The notes under the pieces are model-generated. The model did no database searches, was not told where the DNA came from, and worked only from the letters and a program-made list of their open reading frames with translations. The translations under genes were made by a program, and so were the position numbers. Positions 1 to 8,421 of a DNA stretch of 64,000 bases are shown here, piece by piece (within the stretch, counting starts at the first letter, position 1; each line of letters begins with the position of its first letter). The stretch is from positions 1-64,000 of the forward strand of contig DXML01000020.1 in NCBI GenBank assembly GCA_019414205.1, written 5' to 3'. The stretch comes from Collinsella sp. Its GTDB lineage: Bacteria; Actinomycetota; Coriobacteriia; Coriobacteriales; Coriobacteriaceae.

Positions 1-271
1 TTTGCAATTAGTAAAGATGACTGGGCATGATGTCAATTCTGGTCTAACAGAGCCTAAACTTAAGTAGCTTATAGTAGGCTTCATCGAGCGACTCGAACTC
101 ATAGACCTTCTTCAAATACTTACTTTTTGAAGTCAGCCTCAACCCGCCTCCATATACAAAGGCAGTCGGATGGATGCCATTTTCACCGAGCGTTCTCACA
201 ATCCCCAAAGGGTTATAGTGTTCTTGGCCGAACACAACAAAGGGATGCTGGCGTAGCTTTTCAATATTCAT
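1..271 (-). pseudogene. Broken N-terminus of an ATP-grasp-like carboxylate ligase
   Basis: The first 75 codons, read on the minus strand from an ATG at 271, resemble the start of ATP-grasp enzymes found in polysaccharide clusters (FVVFGQEHYNPLGIVRTLGE, then a YxKKVYEFESLDEAY stretch). The frame stops at a TAG at 44-46, far short of a normal 350-400 residue protein. In the next frame the sequence continues as VRPELTSCPVIFTN, which looks like the expected continuation of the fold, so a one-base indel around 50-65 is the likely cause. It lies just downstream of the acetyltransferase gene and would be the last visible gene of the polysaccharide operon. The family call is tentative because the ATP-binding core lies outside the window. 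Confidence 0.5.
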
Positions 272-280
272 ATAGAAGTC

Positions 281-871
281 CTAACTGACAGTACTGTAAA
301 CACGCGAATCGATAAACTCCCTCGATCCGTTATTAGAGAGTTTCTTTGCGGGAACTCCACCCCAAGTTGTATTTGGCTCCAAAATATCCTTCACTACGAC
401 AGCATTCGCAGCAATTGAAACACCGTCGGCAACGGTAATACCGCCAATTAGCTTTGCTCCAGTTCCAATGAACACGTTATTGCCAACCATTGGCGAAAGA
501 CTGTTGCCCCCGGTCGCCCCAAGATTCACACACTCCTGTATACGACAGTTTCGACCAACCTTTGAATGAGCGTTAACGACAATTGTTCCGTAATGAGCAA
601 TCGATAGTCCTTTATCGAAAACATTAATTGGAATAGAGAATCCAAGCCTTATAGCGCGCTTAGCAAGAAGGTGCCTACTGATCAGAAATTTCACAGCGTT
701 AAAAGGATTTCTCAGACACTTCCCCGAGTACCAATACCATTCAGTCTTTCGCAAACGAATCTGATATTTCCACACATCGTCACCGAAGAATCTTGGGCGA
801 GACCTCGTCTGATGTAAAGCAAGCCTATCGCACTCGAGAAACTCATTGAGTTCTTGTTTAGATGTAATCAT
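281..871 (-). CDS. Serine acetyltransferase-like left-handed beta-helix acyltransferase
   Basis: This 196-residue protein has hexapeptide repeats in its second half (VGRNCRIQECVNLGATGG, then VGNNVFIGTGAKLIGGITVADGVSIAANAVV) and ends its helix with WGGVPAKKL. That is the pattern of CysE/WbbJ-type acetyl-CoA-dependent O- or N-acetyltransferases. The histidine in SIAHYGTIVVNAHSKVG is a plausible catalytic residue. The N-terminal 60 residues are helical and resemble the SAT N-cap of capsule-cluster members. Its ATG overlaps the stop of the upstream acyltransferase (ATGA), so the two are translationally coupled. The likely role is acetylation of a sugar in the repeat unit; the acceptor cannot be read from sequence. 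Confidence 0.8.
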   Translation of the reverse strand: MITSKQELNEFLECDRLALHQTRSRPRFFGDDVWKYQIRLRKTEWYWYSGKCLRNPFNAVKFLISRHLLAKRAIRLGFSIPINVFDKGLSIAHYGTIVVNAHSKVGRNCRIQECVNLGATGGNSLSPMVGNNVFIGTGAKLIGGITVADGVSIAANAVVVKDILEPNTTWGGVPAKKLSNNGSREFIDSRVYSTVS

Positions 872-1398
872 TTTTCACCAGACTCGCGAATCTCTCGTTC
901 AACGGCAGCGCGTTTCTCCGACCAGGCCATCATCTTGGTATGCAAAAAAGACCCTTCACTCTTTCTTCGATACTCCTCCACGCTCTCAATAACTCTCGCA
1001 GGCACACCCACCGCCACAGAATTGTCAGGGATGTCATGGGTAACAACTGCACCAGCACCGACAATGCAGTTTTTACCGATAGTGACGCCCGGCATGATTG
1101 TCGCATTGAGACCTATATGGCAGTTATCGCCAATCTTCACCCTAGAAAAGCAATCGATGTCGGATAACTCCGGATATAGGTGGCGAAGAACCCATACACC
1201 ACCATCATGCGTCGTGATATTCACGCCGCGCGTAATACGAACGTTGTTACCGATCTCGACCAGATAAGGCTCTGACCCAAATTCATATCCGTTGAGAATT
1301 TCACATCCTTCACCGATAACAAGGCCACGCTTTTTTAGTTTTTCAAGTTTCTTCTTGCTGGGCATTAACTTCCAAGCAATATTCGACACGATAGACAT
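868..1398 (-). CDS. Hexapeptide-repeat O-acetyltransferase (maltose/galactoside acetyltransferase type)
   Basis: A 176-residue trimeric left-handed beta-helix acyltransferase. Repeats run through VRITRGVNITTHDGG, IGDNCHIGLNATIMPGVTIG and NCIVGAGAVVTHDIPDNSVAVGVPARVI, the signature of the LacA/Maa/WbbJ acetyl-CoA-dependent family. The histidine in THDGG is the expected catalytic base. It starts 9 bp after the flippase gene and overlaps the next acetyltransferase by 4 bp, so both belong to the polysaccharide operon. It probably modifies a repeat-unit sugar with acetyl groups. The region is AT-richer than the operon's 5' half. Confidence 0.82.
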   Translation of the reverse strand: MSIVSNIAWKLMPSKKKLEKLKKRGLVIGEGCEILNGYEFGSEPYLVEIGNNVRITRGVNITTHDGGVWVLRHLYPELSDIDCFSRVKIGDNCHIGLNATIMPGVTIGKNCIVGAGAVVTHDIPDNSVAVGVPARVIESVEEYRRKSEGSFLHTKMMAWSEKRAAVEREIRESGEK

Positions 1399-1407
1399 AA
1401 ATTCACC

Positions 1408-2739
1408 CTATCCGAGGTCTGCCAGCCTCATCTTCACGATCCGTACCTTGGTTAAATTGGTGGACAAATACTGGAGCGCTGAAGCGAGAACAATTGCATA
1501 AACACCGAGATAGCGAACCAGCGCAAAAGCAACACCAAGATAGACAGCATTGGAGACAAGACTGACCATGCTGTCCTCTTTGGCAAGTCCAAGAGAGAAG
1601 AAATACGGATGAAGGGCAACATACATCAGCGCATAGAAATGTACCGCGAGCAATATAAGAAACAGCGGAAGATTTGCAGCATAAACGTGCCCAAAGAGAA
1701 CATTGAATAGCGGGTAGCCTAGCAATGATGCTCCGATCAAGCAAGCAACCATAACCATGCAAATGGCATTTCTAATCTTGAGGACAACATCAAACGCCTT
1801 CCTTTGTTCTCCCTCCGAGACAAGTTCAGACATTTGAGGCATGATAGCGGTCGAGATGGGGTTAGTTAACAGCGAAAAAACTTGTAACGCCTGCTTAAAA
1901 ACCTTATAGACTGCGACCATCTCAACAGAAACCGCAGAAATAATGAATACATCGAGGTACTTTACAGGAACATCGACAGTTGTACCCAGGTTTGACCAGA
2001 GGCAAAATGAAACAAATTCGCGATCGCGACAGGAGAGTGGTGCAAGCAAAATTCTTCTAAGCCCAAACCTACGGTGCAAGAAAAAAAATGCCAAGAAAAG
2101 CAAAGAAACATGGTTGGCAATATCCGTCGCAACGTAAACAACCACATACCCAATCATCGTGTGCTCTATTGGCAAAAAGCAGTAACCGCCAACCACTAGA
2201 AGCTTTAACACAGCAAGAGCAATGCTGTTAATTGCCGTCCATTGGAACTTGTCAAATAGGCGAAGAATGCCAATCGAAGAGCCCTCAATATGAAAAACGA
2301 TCTCAAGGGAGAATATATAGGCAGCCAGTCTGACCTCGGAGCCCCAGCCCATCAGGTCGCAGACGAATGTAAGGACAAGAAGACCAAGAACCGTTCCAGC
2401 CACTGCAGTAGCAACGTCCATCAAAATGCCAAGCTTCAGGTCAGCGAACAGTCGCTCGTCCTCCTTCTTTGACTTTGCGTCGGCACCAAACTTAATTATT
2501 GCTTGCCATGACTGGAAGTTCACGAGTGCATCAACGACGGTCATATACTGTTGTCCAAGAACGAAAAACGCATATTGAGTGACGCCAAGCGATTGCACGA
2601 GAATCGAAAGGGTAATAATCCCTATCGCTTGTGCCCCACTAGTTCCTAGTAGCGCTGTTGCAGCGTTCCTGAACAGGCGAGCCCAGAAGCCCTCGCCCCG
2701 CACCTTTCGCTTGATCCCTCTAAGGTCCAACTTCTTCAA
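1408..2739 (-). CDS. wzx: Oligosaccharide flippase (Wzx-like, MATE/MOP superfamily)
   Basis: A 443-residue integral membrane protein with about 12 hydrophobic segments and few charged loops, typical of Wzx/PST flippases that move undecaprenyl-linked repeat units across the membrane. Short identifiable pieces are LLGTSGAQAIGIITLSILVQ at the N-terminus and a YKVFKQALQVFSLLTNPIS segment near the middle. The start is a TTG whose bases overlap the TGA of the upstream deacetylase, with AGGAGA ten bases before it. It lies in the same operon as a Wzy-like polymerase, consistent with Wzx/Wzy-dependent export. Base composition is clearly AT-richer than the flanking transferases, as is common for laterally exchanged wzx genes. 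Confidence 0.85.
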   Translation of the reverse strand: MKKLDLRGIKRKVRGEGFWARLFRNAATALLGTSGAQAIGIITLSILVQSLGVTQYAFFVLGQQYMTVVDALVNFQSWQAIIKFGADAKSKKEDERLFADLKLGILMDVATAVAGTVLGLLVLTFVCDLMGWGSEVRLAAYIFSLEIVFHIEGSSIGILRLFDKFQWTAINSIALAVLKLLVVGGYCFLPIEHTMIGYVVVYVATDIANHVSLLFLAFFFLHRRFGLRRILLAPLSCRDREFVSFCLWSNLGTTVDVPVKYLDVFIISAVSVEMVAVYKVFKQALQVFSLLTNPISTAIMPQMSELVSEGEQRKAFDVVLKIRNAICMVMVACLIGASLLGYPLFNVLFGHVYAANLPLFLILLAVHFYALMYVALHPYFFSLGLAKEDSMVSLVSNAVYLGVAFALVRYLGVYAIVLASALQYLSTNLTKVRIVKMRLADLG

Positions 2740-3683
2740 TCCGTTCTCCTACATATGTAGTAATCCTTAGCAAACGCAGTCAATCCCTGACCCTTGAAGC
2801 CTAGCTCTGCGGCATGAGAGAAAGCCTTCTCGATGACACCAAACAGGTCGTCGACAGAATTCTCGTCCGGGAAATTTGGGCTCCCCCCGGGCATGAGCTC
2901 CGAGGAGTGGATCATGAACATCGCATACGTGTCGGCTGACGAGTCGACATCGTCTAGAAGACCGCGCAGAGCGCTCGCCGAAGGATTCTTGGGTGGTCTC
3001 AACCACTGCCACTGACCCTTAACAAGCCGTTTACCTTGGCGAAGCACATCCTTCGGCTCATGAAGGGCATCGAAGGCGAACCGGTGAGTCCTCCTGATCG
3101 TCATTGGCACCTCAAGAAGCCCGGAATACAGCTCGAAAGGATGCTCGGGTGACTGCGAGTAATCGCTACCAGGGAGGCCCGTCTGCCCCGGCGCCATAGT
3201 CCAGTCCATATGCGGGGTCACGGAACAGTCGACAATGAAACCCTTCTTCGCGAGGAGGGCCGCGTACCTTTCATCGAGCGCCCAGCGCCCGCTCCTATGG
3301 GAGGTCACGGGAGCTTCGAAACGATTGCGGAGCGACTCGAGCAGAGTGTCGAACTTGGCCTCCATCTGCTCCTCGGGATACTCGATGAGGTAGGCGCGCT
3401 GATCGGTCTTTTCCTCGAGTGGAAACTCCGGCGGGTTGTTCCAGGCATGCAAATGCATGCCGATCTCGCATTTACCTGAGTCGTTCTTAGGCTTCATGTA
3501 CCTCACGAAGCGATCGTCTTGGCACATCTCCCAGTTGGTAAGCCAGGTGGGCACAAAACCGTAATTCTCGGCAAGCTCTTGGAATCTCGGTAGGAACAGA
3601 GTGTTCTCGGTCGAGATGCCGTTCGAGACATCCCACTGGTTGTCCGCCTCAGTGTCTATGGTTATGAGCAGCTTCTTAGCCAT
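2736..3683 (-). CDS. Polysaccharide deacetylase-like protein (WalW type)
   Basis: A 315-residue protein opening with KKLLITIDTEADNQWD, where the DTE(A)D stretch matches the metal-binding aspartates of the NodB/WalW deacetylase fold. It has an EIGMHLHAW motif supplying the histidines and a later TSHRSGRWALDERYAALL segment. This fold removes acetyl groups from N-acetylated sugars or is used in polysaccharide assembly; WalW homologs are common in capsule loci. It sits between a GT4 transferase and the flippase gene, overlapping the latter by four bases. No signal peptide is seen, so it should act in the cytoplasm on a nucleotide-sugar or lipid-linked intermediate. The substrate is unknown. Confidence 0.75.
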   Translation of the reverse strand: MAKKLLITIDTEADNQWDVSNGISTENTLFLPRFQELAENYGFVPTWLTNWEMCQDDRFVRYMKPKNDSGKCEIGMHLHAWNNPPEFPLEEKTDQRAYLIEYPEEQMEAKFDTLLESLRNRFEAPVTSHRSGRWALDERYAALLAKKGFIVDCSVTPHMDWTMAPGQTGLPGSDYSQSPEHPFELYSGLLEVPMTIRRTHRFAFDALHEPKDVLRQGKRLVKGQWQWLRPPKNPSASALRGLLDDVDSSADTYAMFMIHSSELMPGGSPNFPDENSVDDLFGVIEKAFSHAAELGFKGQGLTAFAKDYYICRRTD

Positions 3684-3686
3684 TTC

Positions 3687-4850
3687 CTATCCTTTCAACG
3701 ACTCGAGGAACCGGTCCGCCTGCGCGCCGACCAGGTATCCCCGTGCAGCCTCGACGGCGGCGTCCCCCATCGACCTTCTAAGCCTCTCGTCGCCGAGAAT
3801 CTCCATAGTGCGCTCGGCAAGGGACTCCACGTCCCCGTTGGGAACGATGAGGCCGTCCACCGGGTCATCAATGAGCGAGCAGGGGCCGTCGTTCTCAAAG
3901 GCAACGCAGGGAACGCCGTGCGACATCGCCTCCAGGATGGACAGCCCAAACCCCTCCCAGCGAGACGGGGAGATGAGGACGGTCGCCTGTTCGTAATAAC
4001 GCTCAGCGTCGGTGACGAAGCCCTTGAGCTCCATTTTGAACGGTAGCCTAGCGTCCTCTAACCATTCCTCAAGGCTCGGGAGGTAAGGGCCGTCTCCCAC
4101 AACGAGGAATTCTCCGGCAAAACCTCTCACCGCGAGCGCCTCCGCGATGCGCGGGATGTAGTCGGCGCCTTTGGAGCCGGGATCAAGACGACCGCAGTAA
4201 AGCACGCAGTTCTCCGCGTAGCCTCTCGTGCCCATATTCACGATGGAATTGGGGAGGACAATCGCCGAATGCCCGGTGTGTAGCTCATAGACTTCCTTGC
4301 TCTGCTCGGTAAGTACGAAATTCACCTTGCAGCGCCTGAGCGCAAATGCATAGAGGCAGTCTTGACCGTAAAAGCCCCTGCCGCTCTGATTGAAATAGCC
4401 GTCATAGGTGCTGTGCTGCCAGCCGCAGACATCGATGCTCAAGCCGTCGCAGGCATACACCGCAACGATAGTATGAAGCGGATCACAACCGACAACCACG
4501 TCGAAACGGCCCTCTTTTAGAGCCTCGTGCACAGCCGCAAGGGACTTTTTATCAATTACTGAGCCACCGAGACTGTGCTCGTGACAAATTGGCTTCAATA
4601 AACCGGAATGTCGCCTGACCTTAGAAACGAGCTTGCCAAGCGGCTTGGAAGCCCCTTTGATGCCGACGGGCAGGATCGAAACATCAGAGCTCAAGCCATA
4701 GGGATTCTCGCCCAGCTCGGGGGTATCCATGAGAACAGAGACATCCACACCGCGCGAAACGAGCTCGTTGGCCAACAGCGCGACAGCCCTCTGAAGCCCA
4801 CCAAGACCGGCGAGCGATTGGCAGACAAAGCAAATGCGCAAATTACTCAC
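3687..4850 (-). CDS. Glycosyltransferase family 4 (GT-B)
   Basis: The protein begins RICFVCQSLAGLGGLQRAVA and has the glycine-rich donor loop of GT4 enzymes. Its C-terminal half carries LYCGRLDPGSKGADYI and the EX7E-type motif in SRWEGFGLSILEAMSHGVP, expected for a retaining NDP-sugar transferase. I chose the GTG at 4848-4850 because the family motif begins directly after it and it overlaps the stop of the Wzy-like gene by 8 bp; an ATG at 4922 would add 24 residues lying inside the upstream gene. The 387-residue length is normal. It adds one sugar to the lipid-linked repeat unit; donor and acceptor are not predictable. Confidence 0.85.
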   Translation of the reverse strand: MSNLRICFVCQSLAGLGGLQRAVALLANELVSRGVDVSVLMDTPELGENPYGLSSDVSILPVGIKGASKPLGKLVSKVRRHSGLLKPICHEHSLGGSVIDKKSLAAVHEALKEGRFDVVVGCDPLHTIVAVYACDGLSIDVCGWQHSTYDGYFNQSGRGFYGQDCLYAFALRRCKVNFVLTEQSKEVYELHTGHSAIVLPNSIVNMGTRGYAENCVLYCGRLDPGSKGADYIPRIAEALAVRGFAGEFLVVGDGPYLPSLEEWLEDARLPFKMELKGFVTDAERYYEQATVLISPSRWEGFGLSILEAMSHGVPCVAFENDGPCSLIDDPVDGLIVPNGDVESLAERTMEILGDERLRRSMGDAAVEAARGYLVGAQADRFLESLKG

Positions 4851-6093
4851 CCGGTTCAGTGCTTCGCGAAACCTGAAGATATGCCAAATATCGAGCTGCC
4901 CCGATAAAAAGCCAAGCGACAATTACACATTGCAACATTCCGTCCTGGGTCGAACAAATTGATGAATAGGTATTGACATGAACAAAATACAAAGCAAGAA
5001 GACCACAAGGAACGGCACCGAGGCTTCTAAACGTCTGCATAAGTGGCAACAAAAATAAGTAGATCCCCAGCAAAACGGCAAAAGCAATCCCATAACTGAA
5101 AGCAAATCTGAGAAGAGGGTATTCCAGTGCAATAACTAATAAGCCATTAGAATAGTCAAACTCATGACCAGCAAACCATTCATAACGAATAATGCCCGCA
5201 GCAATCAACTGGTCAAGTTGAATATTGCGCGATGAAGTCATGTCTCCTGTTTTGATACCGATCATTATTCGATCAATCATAGTGTCGAATAAGCCAGCTA
5301 AGTAAAACGCAAACAAACCAAAAATAATAACAATGCAGTATTTAATGTTGTCCGCATTTGAATACGCAAGGATAAACATGCAAAGCAGACAAACCATCGC
5401 CGAGCGACTTCCGGTAAGAAGGACAACGGCGGCCGTGATAAGAGTAACGAGAACCTGATTGACCCTGATTCCCATTGCTCTGTTAGCAATATGGCTCAAG
5501 GCAAAATATAACAGTGCGACTTCAGCAGTTAGGAGACTGTGACCCATGATTGAGACAAGGCGACCTGAAGAACTCATGCTAACAAGACTGGCTGAGCCAT
5601 AAAATGCAGTGAAGGTTTTCGATACAGCAGAACCGCTCACAACATCGCACGCAGCGCATGCGACGATAATAACCATAACGACATTTAAGACCCTCATAAA
5701 CCCCTCAAAAAAAGACGGGAAGATGGTCTCCGGAATAACAATCAATAGAAGAACCAGAGGAAAGAGACAAGAGATGAGATAAGAGATAGACATCCCAGTT
5801 GAGAAAGCAAGAAAGACCAGACCAGCAAACAATACGAAACGGACCACGCTAACGCTTCGAGACATTGAGTACTTATGACCAAGCATGTATAGAAGAAGCC
5901 AAGCGACAGACAGCAACACAAGAGGATTAAGGGCCCAGACCGCCTCGCTACCAGGGATAGTTCTATGCCTCAAAACATAAGGAGTGGCAAACAAACCAAG
6001 AGCAATGAATATGCCAGCCCTTCTGCCGACCGCCTCGTCCTGTTCAATAGGGCGTCGATTATTTCTTGAAAAAACGAGGTTATCTACATTCAC
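4843..6093 (-). CDS. wzy: O-antigen/polysaccharide polymerase (Wzy-like membrane protein)
   Basis: A protein of about 416 residues made almost entirely of hydrophobic helices (about 11-12 segments), with a larger hydrophilic loop toward the C-terminus. It contains TGSRSAMVCLLCMFIL, matching the short motif of O-antigen ligase/polymerase (Wzy_C-like) families. It sits among glycosyltransferases and upstream of the flippase, so polymerisation of the repeat unit outside the membrane is the likely role. The GTG at 6091-6093 has an AGGTG seven bases upstream and is preferred over a TTG two codons earlier. GC content is much lower than its neighbours, a frequent property of wzy genes. Confidence 0.78.
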   Translation of the reverse strand: MNVDNLVFSRNNRRPIEQDEAVGRRAGIFIALGLFATPYVLRHRTIPGSEAVWALNPLVLLSVAWLLLYMLGHKYSMSRSVSVVRFVLFAGLVFLAFSTGMSISYLISCLFPLVLLLIVIPETIFPSFFEGFMRVLNVVMVIIVACAACDVVSGSAVSKTFTAFYGSASLVSMSSSGRLVSIMGHSLLTAEVALLYFALSHIANRAMGIRVNQVLVTLITAAVVLLTGSRSAMVCLLCMFILAYSNADNIKYCIVIIFGLFAFYLAGLFDTMIDRIMIGIKTGDMTSSRNIQLDQLIAAGIIRYEWFAGHEFDYSNGLLVIALEYPLLRFAFSYGIAFAVLLGIYLFLLPLMQTFRSLGAVPCGLLALYFVHVNTYSSICSTQDGMLQCVIVAWLFIGAARYLAYLQVSRSTEPGE

Positions 6094-7153
6094 CCACAAT
6101 CACCTCACTCCACATATCGGTAATAGCATTAGCAGAAAGTAACTCCCTCACACCAGCAGCGTTTGCCCCTAGGCGATAAGCGAGGTCATTATCATCCGCT
6201 ACGCGTGTCATCGTTACAGCAAGCTCATGTTCGTCGCCAACAGGAACCAGTATTCCGTTTTCGCCGTCATGAATCACCATGCGCGCACCGCCGCAGGGGC
6301 AGTCGGTACAAATACACGGAAGGCCAATTGCCATGGCCTCAAGCATGGAGTTGGAGAGTCCCTCATAATCGCTGGGCAGGACAAACAACCCGGCATCGCG
6401 CACCACATCGTGCACGTCCTGACGCCCGGGGTTGATGGAGACGACATTCGCAATGTCCAGTTCTTCCGCGAGTGCGACGAGCGAATCGCGCTCCGTGCCG
6501 TCGCCATAGACCTCGAGTGTCCAATCATCATGAGAAGCAAAGAACTCCGCGAAGGCGCGAAGCAGCATACCTAGATTCTTCTGCTTCTCCAAACGGCAGA
6601 AGCAGGCGACCAAATGCCGGCGCTCTCCGCAAAAAGGTTCAGGCAAATTGTCCTTTACTGGATTGAGGATCACGGTCTTCGCAACCTTATCCGAGAAATA
6701 CGCCGCCGCATCGTCGGTTTGGCAGACCAACATATCCGCATAGCGGTAGAGCCTCTCGCGAAGCCAATTGGTCTTTTTACCACTGCCTACACGCGCCGGA
6801 TCGTTGCGCTCTGAGATTACTAAGCGATTGGGCAGCCCAGCGAGTGCAATGATGGTCTGCATGTTCACGAAGTACTCGAACGCCACGAAACATGCATAGG
6901 GGTTATGTTTGGCAATACCACGCAGCCAGGAGATGCGATTCACCTTGGAATGCCCGCCGGAACCCTGAGGCCCATACTCCTTTTGGACCCCATCTACGAC
7001 CGGATATTCACCCTCATAATTGTTGTACACGGCGATGCCAACACGCTTACCGCGACGGGTGAACTCTGCCGCTAGGACGCAGATGACACGAGCAGCGCCC
7101 CCGTTTGCGAGGGCGTTGCTCACGAAGATAATGTCTCGATTCTCTAATATCAC
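6080..7153 (-). CDS. Glycosyltransferase family 4
   Basis: A GT-B glycosyltransferase of about 357 residues. It starts near RDIIFVSNALANGGAARVIC (nucleotide-sugar loop) and has CFCRLEKQKNLGMLLRAFA and PSDYEGLSNSMLEAMAIGLP, the EX7E region of GT4 enzymes. The frame stays open for 76 more codons upstream, but that part lies over the DUF1919 gene and reads as an antisense-like shadow. The GTG at 7151-7153 follows AAGGG and gives the expected N-terminus. The 16-bp gap from the DUF1919 gene and overlap with wzy place it in the operon. It probably adds a repeat-unit sugar. Confidence 0.84.
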   Translation of the reverse strand: MILENRDIIFVSNALANGGAARVICVLAAEFTRRGKRVGIAVYNNYEGEYPVVDGVQKEYGPQGSGGHSKVNRISWLRGIAKHNPYACFVAFEYFVNMQTIIALAGLPNRLVISERNDPARVGSGKKTNWLRERLYRYADMLVCQTDDAAAYFSDKVAKTVILNPVKDNLPEPFCGERRHLVACFCRLEKQKNLGMLLRAFAEFFASHDDWTLEVYGDGTERDSLVALAEELDIANVVSINPGRQDVHDVVRDAGLFVLPSDYEGLSNSMLEAMAIGLPCICTDCPCGGARMVIHDGENGILVPVGDEHELAVTMTRVADDNDLAYRLGANAAGVRELLSANAITDMWSEVIVGECR

Positions 7154-7169
7154 GATTCCCCTTGAGGTC

Positions 7170-7856
7170 CTAACAGCTGCCAAAGCAGCCGTTAATGTAC
7201 TCAGTAACGTTGAACGAACGGTTCGCCCCGAAGGGCTCCCACGAAGCGGGTATGAACCCGCAGCTCCGCGGACAATGAATACGTCTGCAGCACTTAATGT
7301 CCGGATGATCCTTCGCCGCAAAGACGAGCTTGTGCTCGAGCGGCAGGGCGTCAAAAGCAAGCAGGTCTTCCTCGGTGGCACCGTTCTGGTCGTTCAGCTT
7401 GAAAATCAGACGGTTGCGGTCGACGCGGCCCACGCGGCTCTCCCACTTGCGGCGGGCGGTCGCCTCGTCGTGGTGGTGGAGCATTTGGAGCTCGACGTCC
7501 CCCAGCCGCCCGATGAGGTACGTCCCCCAGTTCCCGTTGGAGCTGAGGACTTCCCTCCATTTCGACTCCTCGGGCGATATGAACTCGAGCGGCTCGGAGA
7601 GATGACGGTCAAGGTCAGCACAGAAGCGCACGAAGTCACTCGGCATGATGAACATGCCCACGGTCGGCGAGGCCTTGCGCATGCCGTAGCTCTCGTAGAT
7701 CGTGCCGCCCCAGCAGTTGTTGGAAATGATGGTGAAGCCGTCCACGTCAAGCCCCTTCGCCCTGGCCTTGCAGGTGAGGGGCAGCCACAGCCCGTTGCGC
7801 AGCTTGAGCCGAACCGTCTCGCGCTTGAGCTTCTTGAGGGGTCCCGGGAGCGCCAT
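7170..7856 (-). CDS. DUF1919 family exopolysaccharide biosynthesis protein
   Basis: This 228-residue protein carries the DUF1919 hallmark GFTIISNNCWGGTIYESYGM near residues 40-60. It also has FIMPSDFVRFCADLDRHL and a histidine-rich VELQMLHHHDE segment. The family occurs almost only in exopolysaccharide or capsule clusters and is thought to act in sugar transfer or modification, but no reaction is established. The C-terminus is cysteine-rich (DIKCCRRIHCPRSCGF). It overlaps the 3' end of the preceding acyltransferase by about 110 bp, far more than any other junction in this operon, hinting at a lost stop codon in that neighbour. Confidence 0.8.
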   Translation of the reverse strand: MALPGPLKKLKRETVRLKLRNGLWLPLTCKARAKGLDVDGFTIISNNCWGGTIYESYGMRKASPTVGMFIMPSDFVRFCADLDRHLSEPLEFISPEESKWREVLSSNGNWGTYLIGRLGDVELQMLHHHDEATARRKWESRVGRVDRNRLIFKLNDQNGATEEDLLAFDALPLEHKLVFAAKDHPDIKCCRRIHCPRSCGFIPASWEPFGANRSFNVTEYINGCFGSC

Positions 7857-8421
7857 CTACGCCACCGCCCTCTGGGAAGGTCCGCCGCACCAGACAGGCT
7901 GGAGCCCCGACATAGATGCCAGGCTCCTCCAGGTCCCTCGTGACGGCAGACCCCCCCCCGATGCAGATTCGATCGGCAATATGGACGCCCTTGGTCACGA
8001 GAACGTTGGCACCAAGCCAGCAGCAATCGCCAATCTCGATAGGCGAGCTCACGAGTCCCCCGTGAACGCCCTTAGAGTCAAAGACGTGATCATGGTCGAA
8101 CACACAGGCGTTGGGTCCGAACATGGTATGCCCACCCACGCATACGGAATCGGCGGCGACAACGCGACAGTTGGTATTGAAGTAGCAGCCCCCGGAGAGC
8201 TCCATGCGCGCTCCGGGCAATACCTGAAGACGGCAGAGATCGTCGATATAAACGCCGCTCCCGAGCACCATGACACCATCGGGCGCGACATCGAGCCTCG
8301 CCGCGCGGCCAAGATATACAGGCTTGCCGCCGCGGGGCAGGAAAAGCCTAGACCCGAGCCGAATCTTCGCGCACGCGACGCGGGCCGCGCTCGCGCACCA
8401 TTTGAGGCACTTCCCCATCAT
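7747..8421 (-). CDS. Hexapeptide-repeat acyltransferase with an internal 9-G tract
   Basis: A left-handed beta-helix acetyltransferase: MELSGGCYFNTNCRVVA, VCVGGHTMFGPNACVFDHDH and IGDCCWLGANVLVTKGVHIAD are hexapeptide repeats, ending in GIYVGAPACLVRR. The three glycines of ICIGGGSAVTRDL are encoded by nine consecutive G on the coding strand (7951-7959), a tract prone to slipped-strand mutation; here it is in frame. After LVRR the last 45 residues are low-complexity and overlie the next gene, so the true C-terminus was probably near 7856. The ATG overlaps the stop of the upstream transferase (ATGA). It probably O-acetylates the polysaccharide. Confidence 0.78.
   Translation of the reverse strand: MMGKCLKWCASAARVACAKIRLGSRLFLPRGGKPVYLGRAARLDVAPDGVMVLGSGVYIDDLCRLQVLPGARMELSGGCYFNTNCRVVAADSVCVGGHTMFGPNACVFDHDHVFDSKGVHGGLVSSPIEIGDCCWLGANVLVTKGVHIADRICIGGGSAVTRDLEEPGIYVGAPACLVRRTFPEGGGVDGAPGTPQEAQARDGSAQAAQRAVAAPHLQGQGEGA

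Noticed and set aside
6080..7381. Start of the GT4 transferase at 7381
   Set aside because: The first 76 residues overlie the DUF1919 gene and look like a shadow; the GTG at 7153 has a ribosome-binding site and gives the normal family start.
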